64,000 bases of DNA. It comes from JBGSUZ01 sp964404895. Its GTDB lineage: Bacteria; Bacillota; Clostridia; Peptostreptococcales; Acidaminobacteraceae. A model generated the notes under the pieces. The model searched no databases. It had not been told where the DNA came from and was given only the letters and a program-made list of their open reading frames with translations. The DNA is taken from the NCBI GenBank assembly GCA_964404895.1, contig CAYOLV010000001.1, positions 1,116,001 to 1,180,000 of the forward strand, given 5' to 3'. Positions 7,581 through 15,574 of this stretch are shown here, in pieces (within the stretch, counting starts at the first letter, position 1; each line of letters starts with the position of its first letter). The position numbers were made by a program, and so were the translations under genes.

Positions 7581-9005
7581 ATGAAAAAGACAATTTATCA
7601 AAAAATAACAGGCATTAACATTTTGGTCATCATCTTTAGCTATGCGCTTATTATGATTGGGGTAAATACTGCCCTAAATAATATGTTTTTAACCCAGCGT
7701 GAAGAAGTGCTGTTGGAAAAATCTAAGAGTTTTCAAAAAATATTTGACGAAGCCCAAGTAACTGGGATTATAGACATCAATAAAATCAATACAGAAATTG
7801 CCTCCCTTGAAAGCAGCTTTGGAGCCAAAGTCATTTTGTCGGACACTCAGGGAAAAGGAATAGAGAGCGATGCTCAAGTGGGTCAGATTATAGGTGAATC
7901 TAACTTGACCCCTGAGGATATTGCTTCAATATTTGAGGGTAAAACGGTTAAAATTAGAGGTTACATTAAAAGTATATCAAAAGATAAAATATTAGTTATT
8001 GGAACCCCTATCTATTTAAACGATAAACCAGCCTATGCTCTTTTTTTGACCTCCTCCATTCCAGAAATCAGAGCTGCGAACAAAAGTATCAACCTGATTG
8101 TATTAATTTCTTTGATGGTGTCAGCCTTCATCGCTTCCATTATGTTATTGCAGTTTACGAATCGAATGAACAGACAGATCAAAGATATGAATCAAGCGGC
8201 GAAATATTTAGCAAAAGGCAATTTTGATAAAACTATTCGAGTGGATCGAAACGATGAGCTTGGTGAACTTATGGAAAGTTTTAACCACATGGCGGAGGAA
8301 CTTAAACGGTCAGAAATTATGAAACGGAATTTTATCTCCAATTTATCTCATGACCTGCGTTCGCCTTTACAGTCTATAACGGGCTATACTCGTGCAATTT
8401 TAGACGGCACTATCGACGAAACACGTCAAGACCGTTATCTGAATATTGTTTTAGATGAAAGTGAAAGATTAACAAAACTGGTCAATGACATTTTAGATTT
8501 GTCAAAGATGGAAAGTGGCCATATCAGTATTATGAAGAGTGATTTTGACCTGAATCAGCTCCTTATTCATGAACTGGACAAGTTTGAGTCTCGCATTATT
8601 GACAAAAATATACGGCTGACCATCCAACTTGAAGAGAGTAAAACCCTTGCTCATGGCGATGAAGAGGCCACTCGAAGAATCGTACACAACTTAATTGACA
8701 ACGCCGTTAAGTTTGTTGAAGTGGATGGCATGATTGAGATACGTTCTGAGTTGGTAAACGATAAATTTGTGGTGGGCATACGAAACTCAAGTCCTTATTT
8801 GGAGGAGAAAGTTTTAGCCCAAATCTGGAATCGATTTGTAAAGCTAGACCATTCTAGAGGAGAAGTGAAATCTTCGTCGGGACTAGGTCTAGCCATTGTA
8901 AAAGAACTGGTCAAAGCCCAAGGTGAGAAAATTGAGGTTTATAGCAACCCAGAAATTGGGGTTCAATTTGTATTTTCTATGGCCAGCCAACTGTTTAAAG
9001 TCTAA
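7581..9005 (+). CDS. Membrane sensor histidine kinase
   Basis: A 474-aa kinase for the adjacent regulator. The first transmembrane helix is at ~12-32, followed by an extracellular sensor region of ~130 residues with no recognised fold, a second helix at ~172-190 and a HAMP domain (MNQAAKYLAKGNFDKTI, DELGELMESFNHMAEEL). In the HisKA domain, phospho-acceptor His257 lies in LSHDLRSPLQSI. The HATPase region has NLIDNAVKFV and a G box SSSGLGLAIVKELV; the central DxGxG-like box is degenerate (GIRNSSPYLEEKV), which is seen in some kinases. The hairpin terminator starts within the stop codon. Confidence 0.92.
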   Translation: MKKTIYQKITGINILVIIFSYALIMIGVNTALNNMFLTQREEVLLEKSKSFQKIFDEAQVTGIIDINKINTEIASLESSFGAKVILSDTQGKGIESDAQVGQIIGESNLTPEDIASIFEGKTVKIRGYIKSISKDKILVIGTPIYLNDKPAYALFLTSSIPEIRAANKSINLIVLISLMVSAFIASIMLLQFTNRMNRQIKDMNQAAKYLAKGNFDKTIRVDRNDELGELMESFNHMAEELKRSEIMKRNFISNLSHDLRSPLQSITGYTRAILDGTIDETRQDRYLNIVLDESERLTKLVNDILDLSKMESGHISIMKSDFDLNQLLIHELDKFESRIIDKNIRLTIQLEESKTLAHGDEEATRRIVHNLIDNAVKFVEVDGMIEIRSELVNDKFVVGIRNSSPYLEEKVLAQIWNRFVKLDHSRGEVKSSSGLGLAIVKELVKAQGEKIEVYSNPEIGVQFVFSMASQLFKV

Positions 9006-9026
9006 GCATATTGCTTAGGCTTTTTT
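9002..9026 (+). terminator. Rho-independent terminator
   Basis: CTAAGCA-TAT-TGCTTAG is followed by GGCTTTTTT. It overlaps the kinase stop codon and ends the AlbA_2/two-component operon. Confidence 0.85.
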
Positions 9027-9141
9027 AATTGCGCCATTTAAAAGACAAATTGGCGAGAAGAGAGATCAGGTGGGTTAAGTTCTTTGTTAACGCATTTGTT
9101 ATACACATTTACAATTTGTTCACAGCTTCTTCAAACTTCTT

Positions 9142-9174
9142 CGTTATAATGAACTAAAGTAAATCATTATAACG
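9142..9174 (+). promoter_or_regulatory. Perfect 11-11-11 inverted repeat over a -10 box (Hsp20/htrA operator)
   Basis: CGTTATAATGA (9142-9152) and TCATTATAACG (9164-9174) are exact inverted repeats 11 bp apart. The left arm contains a consensus -10 TATAAT (9145-9150). A repressor bound there would block the promoter of the Hsp20-htrA pair. It does not match the CIRCE (HrcA) or CtsR operators. It could instead form an RNA hairpin in the leader if transcription starts upstream. Confidence 0.6.
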
Positions 9175-9199
9175 GGCATATCCATAAGGAAGTGAGACT

Positions 9200-9625
9200 A
9201 TGTTTAACCGCTTGAAAGGTGAGAATTTAATCCGAATCGTCTTAAAAGAGAGAAAGTCGAATCCGCTGCTCTTTGACAATTTAGCCGATGATTTTTTTAA
9301 GCCTTCCTATACCAATGAAATTCAGTCTAGCAGCTTTAAAGTGGATATTTTAACCGATGAAAACGCTTATTATCTTCTCGCGGATTTGCCAGGGTATAGC
9401 ATTGGAGACATACAGCTCCAATCAGAAGAACAGTATTTTACTATATATGCAAAGAGAGAGCCGAGCACACTTTATGCCCGTACATCTTGCTTAAGGAAAG
9501 AAAGATCTGAGGGCCATCTATTCAGACGGTTTATTATTGAAGACGTGAATTTCGAAAAATTAACTTATGAAATGACGAATGGGTTGTTGACCATCGTGTT
9601 GCCTAAAAAAAATAAAATTGGATAA
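9200..9625 (+). CDS. Hsp20/alpha-crystallin family small heat shock protein
   Basis: A holdase chaperone of 141 aa that keeps unfolding proteins soluble. The alpha-crystallin domain spans residues ~47-138: FKVDILTDENAYYLLADLPG, then a divergent middle, then GLLTIVLPKK at the end, matching the typical A-x-x-x-G-L-L-x-I-x-[LV]-P motif. No clear I-x-I/V C-terminal tail is seen. ATG is preceded by AAGGAAGTGAG. It is followed within 22 bases by htrA, making a protein-quality-control pair. Confidence 0.88.
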   Translation: MFNRLKGENLIRIVLKERKSNPLLFDNLADDFFKPSYTNEIQSSSFKVDILTDENAYYLLADLPGYSIGDIQLQSEEQYFTIYAKREPSTLYARTSCLRKERSEGHLFRRFIIEDVNFEKLTYEMTNGLLTIVLPKKNKIG

Positions 9626-9647
9626 AAATAAAGGAAAGGTGATTAGA

Positions 9648-10979
9648 ATGAAAGTACAAAATGGAAACAAAACAGAAGACGATTTGCTCATTGAAAACGA
9701 ATTTCAACAAGACAGAGCTGCTCAAGGCATCTGGCAAGACAAAGCCCCTGATTCGCAAACACCTCCCCTGAGAGAGTCAAACCCGACTGAAGGACTATCT
9801 TTAAATGATTCTAATAATGGCAATAAGAGCTTCGGCAAAAAGTGGCAGAAGACACTGGCGTTAGTGCTCATCGGTTCTGTGACAGGCGGGATGTCTATTG
9901 GGGCAGGCAGTGAACTTGCCAAGTCTCAACTTGGCGGGACAGGAATCTATGGAGCACCATATATAGAGTCCGCTGACCTGGAAAGTGCTCCTGGAACTGG
10001 GGAACAGACCATGGCGACTTTTAACAAAAATGACAAAGATATTGTAGACATAGTAGAAAGTGTGGGGCCAAGTGTAGTGGCAATAACCAGTAAAGTGGCC
10101 TATCAAGACTACTTTAATAATGTAAGTTACCAAGAAGGTGCTGGTTCAGGTGTCATCTTTAAAATGGATAGAGAAAACGTCTATATTCTTACCAATAATC
10201 ACGTTATTGATAATGCAAAAGAACTGGTTGTAGAGCTTAAAAAAAATATCTACGCCAATGCCCAATTGGTAGGCAGAGACAAATCTACAGACGTAGCCAT
10301 CATCAAAGTGTCTTTGAAAGATGTAGAATCTACTACAGCTAATTCCCTTAGAACTGCCGTATTTGGAAACTCTGACAGTATAAAAGTTGGTGAAACAGCC
10401 GTAGCAATTGGCAATCCTTTAGGTTACAGCAACTCAGTTACGGTGGGTGTCATCAGCGCTCTTGATCGTGAGTTGAAATCTCAAAATAGTTTAAAACTGA
10501 TTCAGACAGACGCAGCCATCAACCCAGGTAACAGCGGTGGCGCTCTTGTAAACGGCAAGGGTGAAGTGATAGGGATCAACAGCATTAAAATTTCCAATGA
10601 GGAAGTTGAAGGTATTGGTTTTGCAATTCCAATCGATGCCATTAAACCGCTGATTGAAGAAATACTGACTAAGGGTTACATTGCGAGACCTTATCTGGGC
10701 ATTTACGGTGCAGATGTTTCAAAAGAAGCGGCAGAGTTATATGAGATTCCTACAGGTGTGTTGGTGAGAAGTGTTGTTGAAAACTCAGGTGCCGCTCGAA
10801 GCGGGTTGGCTGCTGGAGATATTATTATCAGCATTAATGATACCAGAATTAATTCTATGGCAGATATCAGTTCTCTTTTAGCAAAACTCAAGGTTGGCGA
10901 AACTGTAAAAGTGAAAGTCGTTAGAGATCAGAGCAAACAATTGACCCTTTCAATTAAATTACAGAATTCAAACGAGTAG
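9648..10979 (+). CDS. htrA: HtrA/DegP-family serine protease with PDZ domain
   Basis: A membrane-anchored envelope quality-control protease (443 aa). An N-terminal cytoplasmic segment of ~70 residues is followed by a transmembrane helix (LALVLIGSVTGGMSIGAG). The trypsin-like domain has His185 (ILTNNHVID), Asp215 (STDVAIIKV) and Ser296 (INPGNSGGAL). One PDZ domain (LGIYGADVSKEAAELYEIP to the end) has the substrate-binding YLGI-type loop. A TTG at 9618 extends the frame into the Hsp20 gene, but ATG 9648, placed behind AGGAAAGGTG, is the convincing start. It is co-transcribed with the Hsp20 gene. Confidence 0.94.
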   Translation: MKVQNGNKTEDDLLIENEFQQDRAAQGIWQDKAPDSQTPPLRESNPTEGLSLNDSNNGNKSFGKKWQKTLALVLIGSVTGGMSIGAGSELAKSQLGGTGIYGAPYIESADLESAPGTGEQTMATFNKNDKDIVDIVESVGPSVVAITSKVAYQDYFNNVSYQEGAGSGVIFKMDRENVYILTNNHVIDNAKELVVELKKNIYANAQLVGRDKSTDVAIIKVSLKDVESTTANSLRTAVFGNSDSIKVGETAVAIGNPLGYSNSVTVGVISALDRELKSQNSLKLIQTDAAINPGNSGGALVNGKGEVIGINSIKISNEEVEGIGFAIPIDAIKPLIEEILTKGYIARPYLGIYGADVSKEAAELYEIPTGVLVRSVVENSGAARSGLAAGDIIISINDTRINSMADISSLLAKLKVGETVKVKVVRDQSKQLTLSIKLQNSNE

Positions 10980-11040
10980 CCACCTTTTTAAATAGCAACT
11001 GAATGCAAACACTTTATTCCCCCCCATATAAATAGAGTGA

Positions 11041-11071
11041 AAAGAAGTCCTCAAATTGAGGACTTCTTTTA
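11041..11071. terminator. Bidirectional rho-independent terminator
   Basis: AAAAGAAGTCCTCAA pairs with TTGAGGACTTCTTTT. A and T runs on both sides serve both htrA and the convergent solute-binding gene, whose stop codon it touches. Confidence 0.88.
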
Positions 11072-11863
11072 TAATGTAATGACAATATCTATAAATTTGA
11101 GTAATTCTTGATCTGGGGTAATGTATTTTTCGGAAAGTGTTTCGAAATATTGATCATTTCTTTTTTGAGTAAAGAAGTCGTTCCACTGTTCTTTGAGCTC
11201 TCTGTTGTCCTTTTGAATGAATACAGCATAGTATTGGAACTTGTCTGTTAAAGGAGCAGGATTGACTCTAAAGGCTTCAGGAGACTCTTTGTATCGAGCG
11301 ACGACAGAAAGGGCATCGTCTATAAAAACATCACACTGACCTGATTTAACGGCGCTGACAGCAGCTGTACGATTTGGAAAGCCTTCAATTTGTGCACTGG
11401 AAAACTCACTTCTAGCAAATTCAGCATACTTGGTATATTCTATGACTGCAATTGAAGTCGTTTGTTGATTGAGCTGTTGTTTGCTGATGACGGGTGAATC
11501 TTTGCGAATTAACAGTATTGGGTAAGTTTTGGTATAAGGATCGCTTAGATCGTATAGGGTTTGCTGTTCTTCCGTAATAGGCAGGGAAGAGATGGCGCAG
11601 TCAATTTCTCCGCTAGAAAGAGCTTTGAAAATAGTAGACTGGTCATACCATATGATTTTCACAGATCGACCACTAAACTCAGAAAAAGAGTTCACAATAT
11701 CCACTGTAATACCTGTTGGTACTTGCTCACTACCTTGATATTCCCATGGCTTGTGGTCAGGAATCATACCGATTTTTATTTCAGAATCGGGACTGAGTGA
11801 ACAACCGCTAAGCCAAAGGATTGAAAGGCATAAGATAAAGAATAACTTGCCCCATTTATTCAT
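11069..11863 (-). CDS. Extracellular solute-binding lipoprotein, SBP_bac_3 family
   Basis: A 264-aa protein with a lipoprotein signal (KLFFILCLSILWLSGC, lipid on Cys) followed by a family 3 solute-binding fold: IKIGMIPDHKPWEYQG, TGITVDIVNSFSEFSG, LSSGEIDCAISSLPITEEQ and SVKSGQCDVFIDDALSVVARY. Such proteins usually feed polar amino acid ABC importers, or act as sensory domains. No permease or ATPase gene is adjacent, so the partner must lie elsewhere. ATG 11863 follows AAGGAGTG at good spacing; the in-frame GTG at 11872 is part of that site. Confidence 0.87.
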   Translation of the reverse strand: MNKWGKLFFILCLSILWLSGCSLSPDSEIKIGMIPDHKPWEYQGSEQVPTGITVDIVNSFSEFSGRSVKIIWYDQSTIFKALSSGEIDCAISSLPITEEQQTLYDLSDPYTKTYPILLIRKDSPVISKQQLNQQTTSIAVIEYTKYAEFARSEFSSAQIEGFPNRTAAVSAVKSGQCDVFIDDALSVVARYKESPEAFRVNPAPLTDKFQYYAVFIQKDNRELKEQWNDFFTQKRNDQYFETLSEKYITPDQELLKFIDIVITL

Positions 11864-11956
11864 AAAAATCACTCCTTGAACTACTCATACCCTAATTGTT
11901 AGAAAATTCATAAAAAACTTATTTTAATGTTTTTAAAAAAAAATAATCAAAAGTAC

Positions 11957-11985
11957 TTGCCAGTTTTTTTTGCATATGTTAAGAT
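11957..11985 (+). promoter_or_regulatory. Promoter of tRNA-Leu(CAA)
   Basis: TTGCCA (11957-11962) and TAAGAT (11980-11985) are 17 bp apart, ending 18 bases before the tRNA 5' end. The gap 11864-11956 otherwise holds only AT-rich leader DNA of the divergent lipoprotein gene. Confidence 0.7.
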
Positions 11986-12003
11986 AACTTTGTTGTCAAA
12001 TGA

Positions 12004-12085
12004 GCCGAAGTGGTGGAATGGCAGACACGCTTGACTCAAAATCAAGTGGGAGACCGTGCCGGTTCGAGTCCGGCCTTCGGTACCA
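12004..12085 (+). tRNA. tRNA-Leu (anticodon CAA)
   Basis: A class II tRNA with encoded CCA. The acceptor stem GCCGAAG pairs with CTTCGGT. The anticodon stem CTTGA/TCAAG encloses loop CTCAAAA, with anticodon CAA at 12037-12039 reading UUG. The T-arm GGTTCGAGTCC is canonical and the long variable arm is typical of Leu. Confidence 0.95.
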
Positions 12086-12090
12086 AATTG

Positions 12091-12127
12091 AAAAATCCTT
12101 GCGAGAAATCGTAAGGATTTTTTTTTT
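12091..12127 (+). terminator. Rho-independent terminator after tRNA-Leu
   Basis: AAATCCTTGCGA-GAAA-TCGTAAGGATTT is followed by a run of T. It separates the tRNA from the gene at 12276. The remaining gap to 12275 holds one weak -10-like TAAAAT near 12230. Confidence 0.88.
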
Positions 12128-12275
12128 GAAAAACGGCAGTGATCCAAGTTGAGGGACTTAAGCTAATTTAGAGGCAGACAACTTGTTGCTCATCTGCGTT
12201 TTTTCAGGTATAGAAGATTCAGTTTAATGCTAAAATAGAATTACACTTGATAGAAGAGGATGTGTTGAACTGTAT

Positions 12276-13103
12276 ATGCGAAAATATGACCAAGATAATT
12301 CAGAACTTGTTAATTCAATAGTATGTGCCATCGATATATTAGGATTTTCTCAGATGATTATAGATTCGTGCAGTAAAGGTTATGGCAATCAACTGTTAAA
12401 AGAAGTCAGCTATTTGATCAACAAGAATAAGCAGTGTATTATTCCTAATAAGTACAGTCGTGGCAAAATAAAAATTTATACAGACAATATGATTGTGGGT
12501 TATCCTATTAATGACGATGGTGAGGCGGAGTTAAACGAAATTTTTGACAACGTTTCAGAGTATCAGTTTAACCTGTCATTAGATGGGCTTTTTGTCAGAG
12601 GTGGAATAAGCGTTGGAGACTTTTATATTAATGACGATATTGTCTTCGGGCCTGCGCTCCTAGACGCCCATTATACAGAGAGTGCCTTAGCATGTTATCC
12701 GAGAATTGTATTAGATGAAAAAACTGCAAATAAATTAAAAAAATATATGAGTGATTATGATAGTTCCACTCAACATAGCAAAATACTGGTGGATAGTGAT
12801 GGTCAATTGTTCTTAAATTACTTGAATACTATATTTAAGTACTATACAAAATGTAATAATGAGTATGAGTTTGAAATTATCAAGATTAACTTATTGTTCA
12901 GACATAAAATGAAAATAGAAGAGATGCTGAATCTTCATAAAGAAAACATAAAAGTTTGGGATAAGTATGTATGGATTGCTAATTATCACAATTATTTTTG
13001 TAATTTGAACTTCTATGATGAAAAAGAGCTTCAGATTGAGAAAAACAGTCTGCTTTCATGGCCCGAGGAAATTTCAAAAAAATGGTTGCTCAATCATTAT
13101 TAA
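12276..13103 (+). CDS. Lone class III nucleotidyl cyclase-like protein, function unknown
   Basis: No named gene is recognised in this 275-aa protein. The pattern fits a divergent class III cyclase fold: VCAIDILGFS (Asp20) resembles the FADIVGFT strand, IKIYTDNMIVGY (Asp70) the second metal-binding Asp, and RGGISVGDFYIND followed by DIVFGPALLDAHYTESA and PRIVLD the core strands and helix. The separation of the two Asp residues suits a metal pair. The C-terminal ~100 residues are unassigned. There is no signal peptide or membrane segment. The gene is visibly AT-richer than its neighbours (near one-third GC by eye), has a poor ribosome binding site, lies just after a tRNA, and is boxed by terminators, so it was perhaps acquired. 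It could also be a non-cyclase relative. Confidence 0.6.
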   Translation: MRKYDQDNSELVNSIVCAIDILGFSQMIIDSCSKGYGNQLLKEVSYLINKNKQCIIPNKYSRGKIKIYTDNMIVGYPINDDGEAELNEIFDNVSEYQFNLSLDGLFVRGGISVGDFYINDDIVFGPALLDAHYTESALACYPRIVLDEKTANKLKKYMSDYDSSTQHSKILVDSDGQLFLNYLNTIFKYYTKCNNEYEFEIIKINLLFRHKMKIEEMLNLHKENIKVWDKYVWIANYHNYFCNLNFYDEKELQIEKNSLLSWPEEISKKWLLNHY

Positions 13104-13135
13104 GAGAATGGATTTATAAATCCATTCTCTTTTTT
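13104..13135 (+). terminator. Rho-independent terminator
   Basis: GAGAATGGATTTATAAATCCATTCTC is an uninterrupted palindrome followed by TTTTTTG, directly after the stop codon of the cyclase-like gene. Confidence 0.9.
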
Positions 13136-13144
13136 GTTCGTATG

Positions 13145-13238
13145 TTTTCGAATACGAAAAAATATTTACAAAATGATAACATAAATGATTGACAACGAAA
13201 ATAAACGAGCGTATATTAAAATTAATCGAAAGCAAACA
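13145..13238 (+). promoter_or_regulatory. fru operon promoter with putative FruR operators
   Basis: The promoter TTGACA (13189-13194), 17 bp, TATATT (13212-13217) is near consensus. Around it lie two direct copies of a CGAAArYAAAC motif, CGAAAATAAACG at 13196-13207 in the spacer and CGAAAGCAAACA at 13227-13238 after the -10. They are 31 bp apart, about three helical turns. A 6-4-6 palindrome TTTTCG-AATA-CGAAAA lies upstream at 13145-13160. The arrangement suits repression by the DeoR-type regulator encoded next. Confidence 0.65.
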
Positions 13239-13327
13239 AAACATATCAATCAAAAACGGAATGTGATAGACTAAACTAAAACATCATTTGTTAAGGCCCA
13301 TCACATGAGAAAAAGGGAGCGATCAAC

Positions 13328-14128
13328 ATGTTTGCAGAAGAAAGAAAAAGAGAAATCCTGAGACTATTAGGTATTCATAAAAAAGTAAAAACTTTGGAAC
13401 TTTCCCAACTGTTTAACGTATCAGAACCCACCATTCGCCGCGACATTAACGAAATGGAAGAGTTGGGTTTATTGGTAAGAACCCACGGGGGCGCCATCGG
13501 CATTGATCCTGTGGAAGATGAACCGAGTTTCACGGACAAAATGGATCGTTTCAGTCATGAAAAAGATGTTATTGGACGCCTAGCGGCAAGTTTGATCAAA
13601 GACAATGATACCGTCGTTCTAGACTCAGGAACAACAACAGTAGCCATCGCAAAAAACATTAAAGCGAAAAATGTCACTGTAATCACAAACTCACTGGATG
13701 TGGCAGCTGTTTTAGAAGACAACAAAGAAATTGAACTGTTTATGACAGGTGGTCAAATCAGATGGAACACCAGAGCCATGGTAGGCGTTGTGGCAGAAAA
13801 AGCCCTGAGTGCTTTTAGAGTCAATCTAGCCTTTGTCGGAGTCAACGGTTTCAATGAAAAGGGTTTTACAACACCCAACATGATTGAGGCACAAACGAAA
13901 AAGAAAATGATCGAAATTGCAGATCGGGCATTTGTCGTAACAGATAGCAGCAAATATGGAAAAACTCAATTTTGTTTGATCTCAGAACTTGAAGGGGTAA
14001 GCGGTATCATTTCAGATGAACACCTGCCTTCAGAATTTATTGCAATCTGTGAACAAAAGGAAATCGATGTGATAGTGAAAGTTGGTGAAAGCATTGATCG
14101 TAACCGTAACACTCAATCCAGCCATTGA
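13328..14128 (+). CDS. fruR: DeoR-family regulator of the fructose operon
   Basis: A repressor of 266 aa. The N-terminal DeoR helix-turn-helix is clear (ERKREILRLLGIHKKVKTLE, SEPTIRRDINEMEELGLLVR, THGGAIG), followed by a sugar-phosphate-sensing DeoRC domain (DSGTTTVAIAKNI, VITNSLDVAAVLEDN, MTGGQIRWNTRAMVG, LAFVGVNGF, DSSKYGKTQFCLI). Members of this operon type respond to fructose-1-phosphate. The ATG follows AAAGGGAGCG. The C-terminus (about 15 residues longer than usual) runs ~44 bases into fruK, suggesting translational coupling. Confidence 0.9.
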   Translation: MFAEERKREILRLLGIHKKVKTLELSQLFNVSEPTIRRDINEMEELGLLVRTHGGAIGIDPVEDEPSFTDKMDRFSHEKDVIGRLAASLIKDNDTVVLDSGTTTVAIAKNIKAKNVTVITNSLDVAAVLEDNKEIELFMTGGQIRWNTRAMVGVVAEKALSAFRVNLAFVGVNGFNEKGFTTPNMIEAQTKKKMIEIADRAFVVTDSSKYGKTQFCLISELEGVSGIISDEHLPSEFIAICEQKEIDVIVKVGESIDRNRNTQSSH

Positions 14129-15029
14129 CAGAACTGTAACTGTGGAGTCATTCTCCATCGACAAAGTCAATCGGGTAAAGGGCATCCAGAGAGATGCAGG
14201 TGGAAAAGGGATAAACGTTTCTAAAACCATCAAAGCTTTAGGTGGAACGTCAAAGGCTGTTGCCGTATTAGGTGGCAGAAATGGCGAATGGATTTTAGAA
14301 GAGTCTAAACGGCTGGGACTGGATTTGGTCACCGTACCAGTTGAAGGGGAGACGAGAGAAAACATTAAGATTGTGGACCCCGTTGAACTGAAGTATACAG
14401 ACCTGAACGAAAGCGGACCTTTAGCCGATGAAGACATGGTGAACAGGTTGCTGGCAGACATTCAAAACAGTGTTGGTGAAAAGGATTATTTGGTTTTGTC
14501 AGGTTCAGCTTTGCCGGGCATGCCAGAGGATATTTTCAAAAGAATTATTGAATCGGTAAAAGGCAAAGACGTCAAGGTCATAGTAGACGTAGACGGAGAC
14601 TATTTAAAGTATGCCATTGAAGCCAAGCCCTCTTTAATCAAACCCAATATTGACGAACTGGAAGCCTACTTAGGCAAGACCTTAGAAACTGAGGAAAAAA
14701 TTGTTGAAGCGGCAAAAGCTTTGATTGAAAAAGGCATTGAAAATGTAGTGATTTCCAGAGGCAAAGAAGGTCTGATCTGGGTCGATGAGAAACAAATCAT
14801 TACAGCAAACGCTATAACTGTAAATGTTAAATCCACTGTAGGTGCTGGTGATGCTGTTGTAGCTGCATTGGTAACGGGTCTCAGTCAAGAAAAATCAAAA
14901 GGTGACATTGTAAAGTTAGCCATTGCAACTGCAACTTCTGTGGTTATGACGGAAGGTAGCAAAACAGGGACTTTAGCGAATTTGGAAGCTTTTGAAAAAC
15001 AAGTGGAAGTGAATGTGTTCCATAAATAA
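14085..15029 (+). CDS. fruK: 1-phosphofructokinase
   Basis: Phosphorylates fructose-1-phosphate, the product of the fructose PTS, to fructose-1,6-bisphosphate. It belongs to the PfkB/ribokinase family, about 314 aa. Motifs are VTLNPAIDRT near the start, GGKGINVSKTIKALGG, LSGSALPGMP, KPNIDELEAYLG and the catalytic signature TVGAGDAVVAALVTG (Asp as base). Several starts are possible inside fruR (TTG 14082, GTG 14085, TTG 14094). The last gives the usual MIVTVTLNP beginning, but none has a strong ribosome binding site, so the exact start is uncertain. Confidence 0.92.
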   Translation: MKALIVTVTLNPAIDRTVTVESFSIDKVNRVKGIQRDAGGKGINVSKTIKALGGTSKAVAVLGGRNGEWILEESKRLGLDLVTVPVEGETRENIKIVDPVELKYTDLNESGPLADEDMVNRLLADIQNSVGEKDYLVLSGSALPGMPEDIFKRIIESVKGKDVKVIVDVDGDYLKYAIEAKPSLIKPNIDELEAYLGKTLETEEKIVEAAKALIEKGIENVVISRGKEGLIWVDEKQIITANAITVNVKSTVGAGDAVVAALVTGLSQEKSKGDIVKLAIATATSVVMTEGSKTGTLANLEAFEKQVEVNVFHK

Positions 15030-15052
15030 GCCGATTGGTCAGGAGGTCTAAA

Positions 15053-15493
15053 ATGATCCAAGAGTTATTGAAAAAAGAATTGTTCCTGCCAGAGCTTCAA
15101 GCCACGACTAAGCGAGGTGCAATTGAAGAAATGGTTTCAAAGTTGGACGAACTGGGTCTGTTAAACGATAAAGCGGCCTATCTCCAAGCGGTACTGGACA
15201 GAGAAGCAGAATACAGCACAGGTATTGGCATGGGCGTTGCAATTCCTCATGGGAAATCCAAAGGGGTTAGTACACCAGGTCTTGTATTTGCCAGAAGTCA
15301 AGCAGGTGTAGATTTTGACTCAATGGACGAAAAACCTACTTATCTTCTGTTTTTAGTCGCTGTACCTGAAGAAAGTGCAGATACCCATTTAAAAGTACTT
15401 AGCAGTTTATCTAGAAAATTAATGCATCAAGAAGTCAGAGAGTCACTCATGAACGCAAGTTCATACGAAGCAATTATTCAAATATTAGAATAA
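15053..15493 (+). CDS. Fructose PTS EIIA component
   Basis: A phosphocarrier of 146 aa that passes phosphate from HPr to the EIIB domain encoded next. It is a PTS EIIA type 2 domain: ELQATTKRGAIEEMV, STGIGMGVAIPHGKSKGV with the phosphorylated His, and DFDSMDEKPTYLLFLVAVP. ATG 15053 follows CAGGAGGTC; the upstream in-frame TTG at 15035 lacks a site. In many bacteria this domain is fused to EIIBC; here it is separate, 81 bases upstream of it. Confidence 0.92.
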   Translation: MIQELLKKELFLPELQATTKRGAIEEMVSKLDELGLLNDKAAYLQAVLDREAEYSTGIGMGVAIPHGKSKGVSTPGLVFARSQAGVDFDSMDEKPTYLLFLVAVPEESADTHLKVLSSLSRKLMHQEVRESLMNASSYEAIIQILE

Positions 15494-15510
15494 GCCAACT
15501 CATATGTTTC

Positions 15511-15554
15511 GGGGGCTTCGAGCCCCTCAACACACCATTCGCACAGCGACTGGT
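15511..15554. repeat. Two intergenic hairpins between EIIA and EIIBC genes
   Basis: GGGGGCTTCGAGCCCC (15511-15526) is a GC-rich hairpin. ACCA-tt-CGC-aca-GCG-ac-TGGT (15534-15554) is a second nested hairpin whose reverse complement closely matches the element at 51468. There is no T run, so these are not ordinary terminators. They could adjust relative expression or mRNA stability. Confidence 0.55.
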
Positions 15555-15574
15555 AACACTAAGGGGGAAATTTT

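Noticed and set aside
9142..9174. CIRCE or CtsR heat-shock operator
   Set aside because: The arm sequences do not match TTAGCACTC/GAGTGCTAA or the CtsR heptad repeat.
11069..11863. Complete amino acid ABC transporter
   Set aside because: No permease or ATPase gene adjoins the solute-binding lipoprotein gene.
11947..12147. Minus-strand frame across tRNA-Leu(CAA)
   Set aside because: Its peptide is the translated tRNA gene and terminator.
12276..13103. A complete cyclic-nucleotide defence system (CBASS or Pycsar)
   Set aside because: Only the cyclase-like gene is present; the next gene is fruR after a terminator, and no effector gene is adjacent.
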